Source: Bacillota bacterium
Lineage (GTDB): Bacteria > Bacillota > Clostridia > Acetivibrionales > JAFADI01
Assembly (NCBI GenBank): GCA_023424965.1
Contig: JAFADI010000007.1
Coordinates: 1 to 64,000 of the forward strand
Reading direction: 5' to 3'
Length of the DNA stretch: 64,000 nt
Shown: positions 61,496-64,000 of the stretch, piece after piece
Position numbering within the stretch: position 1 is the first letter of the stretch
Layout of the letters: each line of letters opens with the position of its first letter
Notes under the pieces: generated by a model
Databases searched by the model: none
Seen by the model: the letters and a program-made list of their open reading frames with translations, nothing else
What the model was told of the DNA's origin: nothing
Program-made: the position numbers and the translations under genes

Positions 61496-61548
61496 CGTAT
61501 TTCAAGGCTTTCATCTGGAAATACTCTTTTTGAAAGGAGTTGATTGCA

Positions 61549-61863
61549 ATGGAAGCTTTTGAGGTGAATGTGGAGAACAGGGAACTGGCGGGAAAGTCAA
61601 TGCTCAGGAAGGTTAAAAATGAAGGCTTCATACCGGGGATCATTTATAGCAAGGATAAAACCAGCATCCCTGTTTCCGTTGAGGAACAGACGCTGAGACC
61701 GGCGCTGAATAAAAACGGTGAAGATGCAATCTTGCGGGTTAACTTGAATCAGAGGGAGCTGCTCCTGAAAATCAAAGAGGTGCAGCGGGATCCTGTTACC
61801 CAGGAGATAAAGCATATCGACCTCATGCCTGTGGATGACGGCGGGGAAGCGGTGCTGCATTAA
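61549..61863 (+). CDS. rplY: 50S ribosomal protein bL25 (short form)
   Basis: 104 residues from the ATG at 61549, nine bases after AAGGAG. 5S rRNA-binding domain: GKSMLRKVKNEGFIPGIIYS and KIKEVQRDPVTQEIKHIDLM are typical. It lacks the C-terminal CTC/TL5 domain found in most Firmicutes, so it has the E. coli-like single-domain size. The repeat cluster ends about 54 bp upstream and may supply or disturb its leader. Confidence 0.88.
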   Translation: MEAFEVNVENRELAGKSMLRKVKNEGFIPGIIYSKDKTSIPVSVEEQTLRPALNKNGEDAILRVNLNQRELLLKIKEVQRDPVTQEIKHIDLMPVDDGGEAVLH

Positions 61864-61878
61864 AAACGGATCGACCGG

Positions 61879-61911
61879 GACCTTGGAGGTTCACACCTTC
61901 AAGGTCTTTTT
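61879..61911 (+). terminator. Terminator of the bL25 gene
   Basis: GACCTTGGAGGT, loop TCAC, ACCTTCAAGGTC, then TTTTT. Twelve pairs including one G-U. Confidence 0.92.
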
Positions 61912-61989
61912 GGCTGCGGAAAATTAAGTTTTTCCATCAGGGATAGTTTTAACTTCCGCCGAATATAATTAATTGGAGGTGGATTATCC

Positions 61990-62475
61990 ATGTCAATACT
62001 TGATGATTTAACCAAAAAGGTTTCTACTACGGCAAAAGCGGTATCGAAAAAGTCCGGCGATATTGTTGAAGTGACGAAGCTGAATATGGCTATCGGTACC
62101 GAGGAGGAAAAGATACAAAAGGCTTACTTTGAAATGGGTAAAGCTGTTTATGATGCATATACGAAAAACGAGGAAATCGACGGGGCCTCAAAAGAGATAT
62201 ACGAAAAGATAAAGACCTATGAAAGCAATATAAAGGAATTAAAGGATAAGGTACTGGAACATAAGAGTTTAAAGGTTTGTCCATCCTGTAACACCGAACT
62301 GGATATTGAAATAGCCTTCTGCCCCAAATGCGGAACAAAACAGGAAATTCCGCAGCCAAAAGAGGAGACGGAAGTTGTCGAAGAGGCACCAAAGGATAGG
62401 GCTTGCCCCATATGCGGGTTGGCCAATTCACCGGATGCTGCTTTCTGCAGCAAATGCGGAGCAAAGTTCTCCTGA
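61990..62475 (+). CDS. Double zinc-ribbon protein with N-terminal helical domain
   Basis: 161 residues; GGAGGTGG lies before the ATG. A helical N-terminal part (about 1-95, LDDLTKKVSTTAKAVSKKSG, KAYFEMGKAVYDAYTKNEEI) is followed by two four-Cys ribbons: CPSCNTELDIEIAFCPKCG and CPICGLANSPDAAFCSKCG. The last is a zinc_ribbon_2 type domain. Function unknown; such proteins are common as orphan genes in Clostridia. Confidence 0.88.
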   Translation: MSILDDLTKKVSTTAKAVSKKSGDIVEVTKLNMAIGTEEEKIQKAYFEMGKAVYDAYTKNEEIDGASKEIYEKIKTYESNIKELKDKVLEHKSLKVCPSCNTELDIEIAFCPKCGTKQEIPQPKEETEVVEEAPKDRACPICGLANSPDAAFCSKCGAKFS

Positions 62476-62511
62476 GAGAGGATGTAAGCACCATTCATCT
62501 GATATGGTCTG

Positions 62512-62538
62512 GAGCGCTATCTTGTATGGCGCTTTTTT
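62512..62538 (+). terminator. Terminator after the zinc-ribbon gene, overlapping the cobT promoter
   Basis: AGCGCTAT, loop CTTGT, ATGGCGCTTTTTT. Part of the loop forms the -35 box of the next promoter. Confidence 0.88.
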
Positions 62539-62550
62539 GTTTTGTATAAT
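62522..62550 (+). promoter_or_regulatory. Probable promoter of cobT
   Basis: TTGTAT at 62522-62527, 17-bp spacer, TATAAT at 62545-62550. The -35 box is inside the preceding terminator hairpin. The leader of about 90 bases shows no cobalamin-riboswitch motif. Confidence 0.7.
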
Positions 62551-62648
62551 ATCCATAACGGCTTTAAATTTCCAAAAGATTAATTTGAATTTATCCCATG
62601 TGTCCAATGTGGCAATCCGCCTGGCACATCGGGGCATGGAGGATTATG

Positions 62649-63707
62649 ATGTTATTGCCTGCTACGTTGAAGCTTATAGGGGATTTGCACCTGACGTCCA
62701 TGGAAAAGGCCCGGGTCAGGCTGGACAGCCTTACCAAGCCCATTGGAAGCCTGGGAAGGCTGGAAGATATTGTGAAGCAGCTGGCGGGCATCACCGGAGC
62801 GGTTTTCCCAAAAGTGGACAACAAGGCTGTGGTCATTATGTGCGCCGACAATGGGGTGGTTGAGGAGGGCGTGAGCTCCTGTCCCAAAAGTGTCACTTCC
62901 TCTGTCACCATGAATTTCATGAGGGGTATTACAGGAATAAACGTACTGGCAAAGCACGCAGACTCCCGGATTGTCGTGGTGGATGTGGGAGTGGATGCGG
63001 ACCTTGATTGCCCGGGCATCATTGACAGGAAAGTGAGAAAGGGAACGGATAACATGGCCACCGGCCCTGCCATGACAAGGGAGGAAGCGGTAAAATGCCT
63101 GGAGACCGGGATAGAAATCGTTAATGAACTGAAGACCAAGGGTATTAATTTATTGGGTACGGGGGAAATGGGGATCGGAAATACCAGTACAAGCAGTGCC
63201 ATCGCAGCCGTACTGACGGACAGCGGAGTGGAAGCGCTGGTGGGTAAAGGCGCCGGGATGACAAAAGACGGGCTGGAAAACAAGGTCCGAGTGATAAAAC
63301 GCGCCATAAAAATTAATTCTCCGGATAAAAATGATCCCATTGATGTGCTTGCCAAGGTAGGCGGTTTTGATATTGCGGGCCTTGCAGGCTGCTTTATCGG
63401 GGCGGCTGCCAACAGGATACCCATTGTCATCGACGGATTTATCTCTTCCGTGGCAGCCCTGGCAGCAGTACGCATCAAGCCGGAAGTCCGGAAATTCCTG
63501 CTGCCTTCCCATGGTTCCGCCGAACCTGGAAGTGCAAAAGTCCTGGAGGCTCTCGGGCTTGAGCCCATGCTCAACCTTGGGATGCGGCTTGGGGAAGGGA
63601 CAGGCGCAGCCCTGGCCTTTCACATCATCGATGCCGCCATCTCCGCCTATGAAAATATGGGCACTTTTGGAGACGCCAATATCGAACAGTATGTTTCCCT
63701 GGAGTAA
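62649..63707 (+). CDS. cobT: Nicotinate-nucleotide-dimethylbenzimidazole phosphoribosyltransferase
   Basis: 352 residues from ATG 62649 (six bases after GGAGG; ATG 62646 is next to it). CobT features: LDSLTKPIGSLGRLEDIVKQ, VVIMCADNGVVEEGVSSCP, LLGTGEMGIGNTSTSSAIAA, GKGAGMTKDGLENKV, and the catalytic Glu region near the end (LNLGMRLGEGTGAALAFHII). It makes alpha-ribazole phosphate for the lower ligand of cobamides. The corrinoid-activation gene follows 62 bp later. Confidence 0.96.
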   Translation: MLLPATLKLIGDLHLTSMEKARVRLDSLTKPIGSLGRLEDIVKQLAGITGAVFPKVDNKAVVIMCADNGVVEEGVSSCPKSVTSSVTMNFMRGITGINVLAKHADSRIVVVDVGVDADLDCPGIIDRKVRKGTDNMATGPAMTREEAVKCLETGIEIVNELKTKGINLLGTGEMGIGNTSTSSAIAAVLTDSGVEALVGKGAGMTKDGLENKVRVIKRAIKINSPDKNDPIDVLAKVGGFDIAGLAGCFIGAAANRIPIVIDGFISSVAALAAVRIKPEVRKFLLPSHGSAEPGSAKVLEALGLEPMLNLGMRLGEGTGAALAFHIIDAAISAYENMGTFGDANIEQYVSLE

Positions 63708-63769
63708 AGTGCCGGAGAGCTAATAATTTTATATAGAATACTGACAATAATAAGAGGATGGGTATTTGT

Positions 63770-64000
63770 ATGAAGCATAAAATACGGGTTCATAGAAACG
63801 GCAGAACAAAGGAATACCTCATTGCCGGAGGGACAAACCTCCTCCGTTTTCTGCGGAAAAATTCCGGAGACATAAGCGCCCCCTGCAGCGGCAAGGGTAC
63901 CTGCGGAAAGTGCAGGGTGCGGGTGGAGGGGATGGCGGGGGGGCCTTCTTCCAAAGAGAAAAAGCTTCTGGGAGCCAAAAGGCTTTCAAAGGGCTACCGG
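63770..64000 (+). CDS. N-terminus of a 2Fe-2S ferredoxin-domain protein, probable corrinoid-activation (RACE) protein; 3' end outside window
   Basis: 77 residues are visible and the frame is open at the window end. AAGAGG precedes the ATG at 63770. The plant-type 2Fe-2S motif is SAPCSGKGTCGKCRVRVEG, followed by SSKEKKLLGAKRLSKGYR, which matches the N-terminal part of RACE/DUF4445 proteins that reductively reactivate corrinoid methyl carriers using ATP. The neighbour cobT and the methyltransferase at 44.6 kb fit this. A plain ferredoxin is the alternative. Confidence 0.8.
   Translation, partial: MKHKIRVHRNGRTKEYLIAGGTNLLRFLRKNSGDISAPCSGKGTCGKCRVRVEGMAGGPSSKEKKLLGAKRLSKGYR

Noticed and set aside
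62551..62648. Possible cobalamin riboswitch before cobT
   Set aside because: No B12-box-like sequence was recognised in the leader, and it is too short for the full fold.
1..64000. CRISPR arrays, prophage, integrative elements or complete insertion sequences
   Set aside because: No regularly spaced repeat array, cas, integrase, transposase or phage structural gene was found; all repeats seen are short hairpins or the clusters listed.

Overview
The window looks like a contiguous stretch of the chromosome of an anaerobic, spore-forming Firmicute of the class Clostridia. This rests on the spore protease gpr, paired acetate (pta-ackA) and butyrate (ptb-buk) kinase pathways, a GatCAB amidotransferase, RNase J, S-layer homology domains, strong GGAGG ribosome sites, several TTG/GTG starts and sigma-A promoters. 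Genus and species cannot be fixed by eye; a cellulolytic-type clostridial relative is an inference only. No phage, integrase, complete transposase, rRNA or CRISPR array was seen.

Layout. 0-3.7 kb: tail of a DUF2491-like gene, a four-repeat DUF350 membrane protein, a coiled-coil protein built of 18-residue repeats, and a secreted SLH-GH18 protein. 3.8-7.8 kb: a self-contained TetR-controlled efflux locus (tetR, HlyD-type lipoprotein, ABC ATPase, ABC-2 permease, probable 26-residue membrane peptide), with a perfect operator palindrome over its promoter. 7.9-11.7 kb: two half-size TauE/SafE permeases, a chemoreceptor-like protein without a signalling tip, and a DUF1015 protein. 11.9-22.4 kb: housekeeping genes (PRC-barrel protein, AI-2E family permease, alaS, HIT protein, rpsU, YqeY-like, rpsT, gpr, M50 peptidase, ligA). 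22.4-29.7 kb: minus-strand acyltransferase-like protein, EamA permease, CBS-ACT protein and the livKHMGF branched-chain amino acid transporter.

30.3-36.6 kb: gatCAB, pta-ackA and a tRNA-Gln(CUG). 36.7-45.4 kb: cupin, PIN-PhoH protein, a divergent alpha-glucan module (GH57 branching enzyme with DUF4912 facing a GT4 glycosyltransferase), RNase J and a methyltetrahydrofolate methyltransferase. 45.6-55.2 kb: a complete sugar sensing, uptake and hydrolysis locus (YesM/YesN-type two-component pair, ABC importer, GH35 glycosidase) that ends in an unrecognised 230-residue protein. 55.2-58.4 kb: ptb-buk-tmcAL operon. 58.7-64 kb: asparaginase, an orphan lipoprotein, bL25, a zinc-ribbon protein, cobT and the start of a ferredoxin-domain corrinoid-activation protein.

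Most genes are ordinary. The less explained material is: (i) two dispersed inverted-repeat elements (30.16 and 58.53 kb) with the same arms; (ii) a 53-bp unit present three times just upstream of the bL25 gene; (iii) the 54-bp tandem repeat gene at 1.4 kb; (iv) the tip-less chemoreceptor; (v) the 26-residue peptide; (vi) the unknown gene coupled to the GH35 glycosidase. No clearly new multi-gene defence or biosynthetic system was found.
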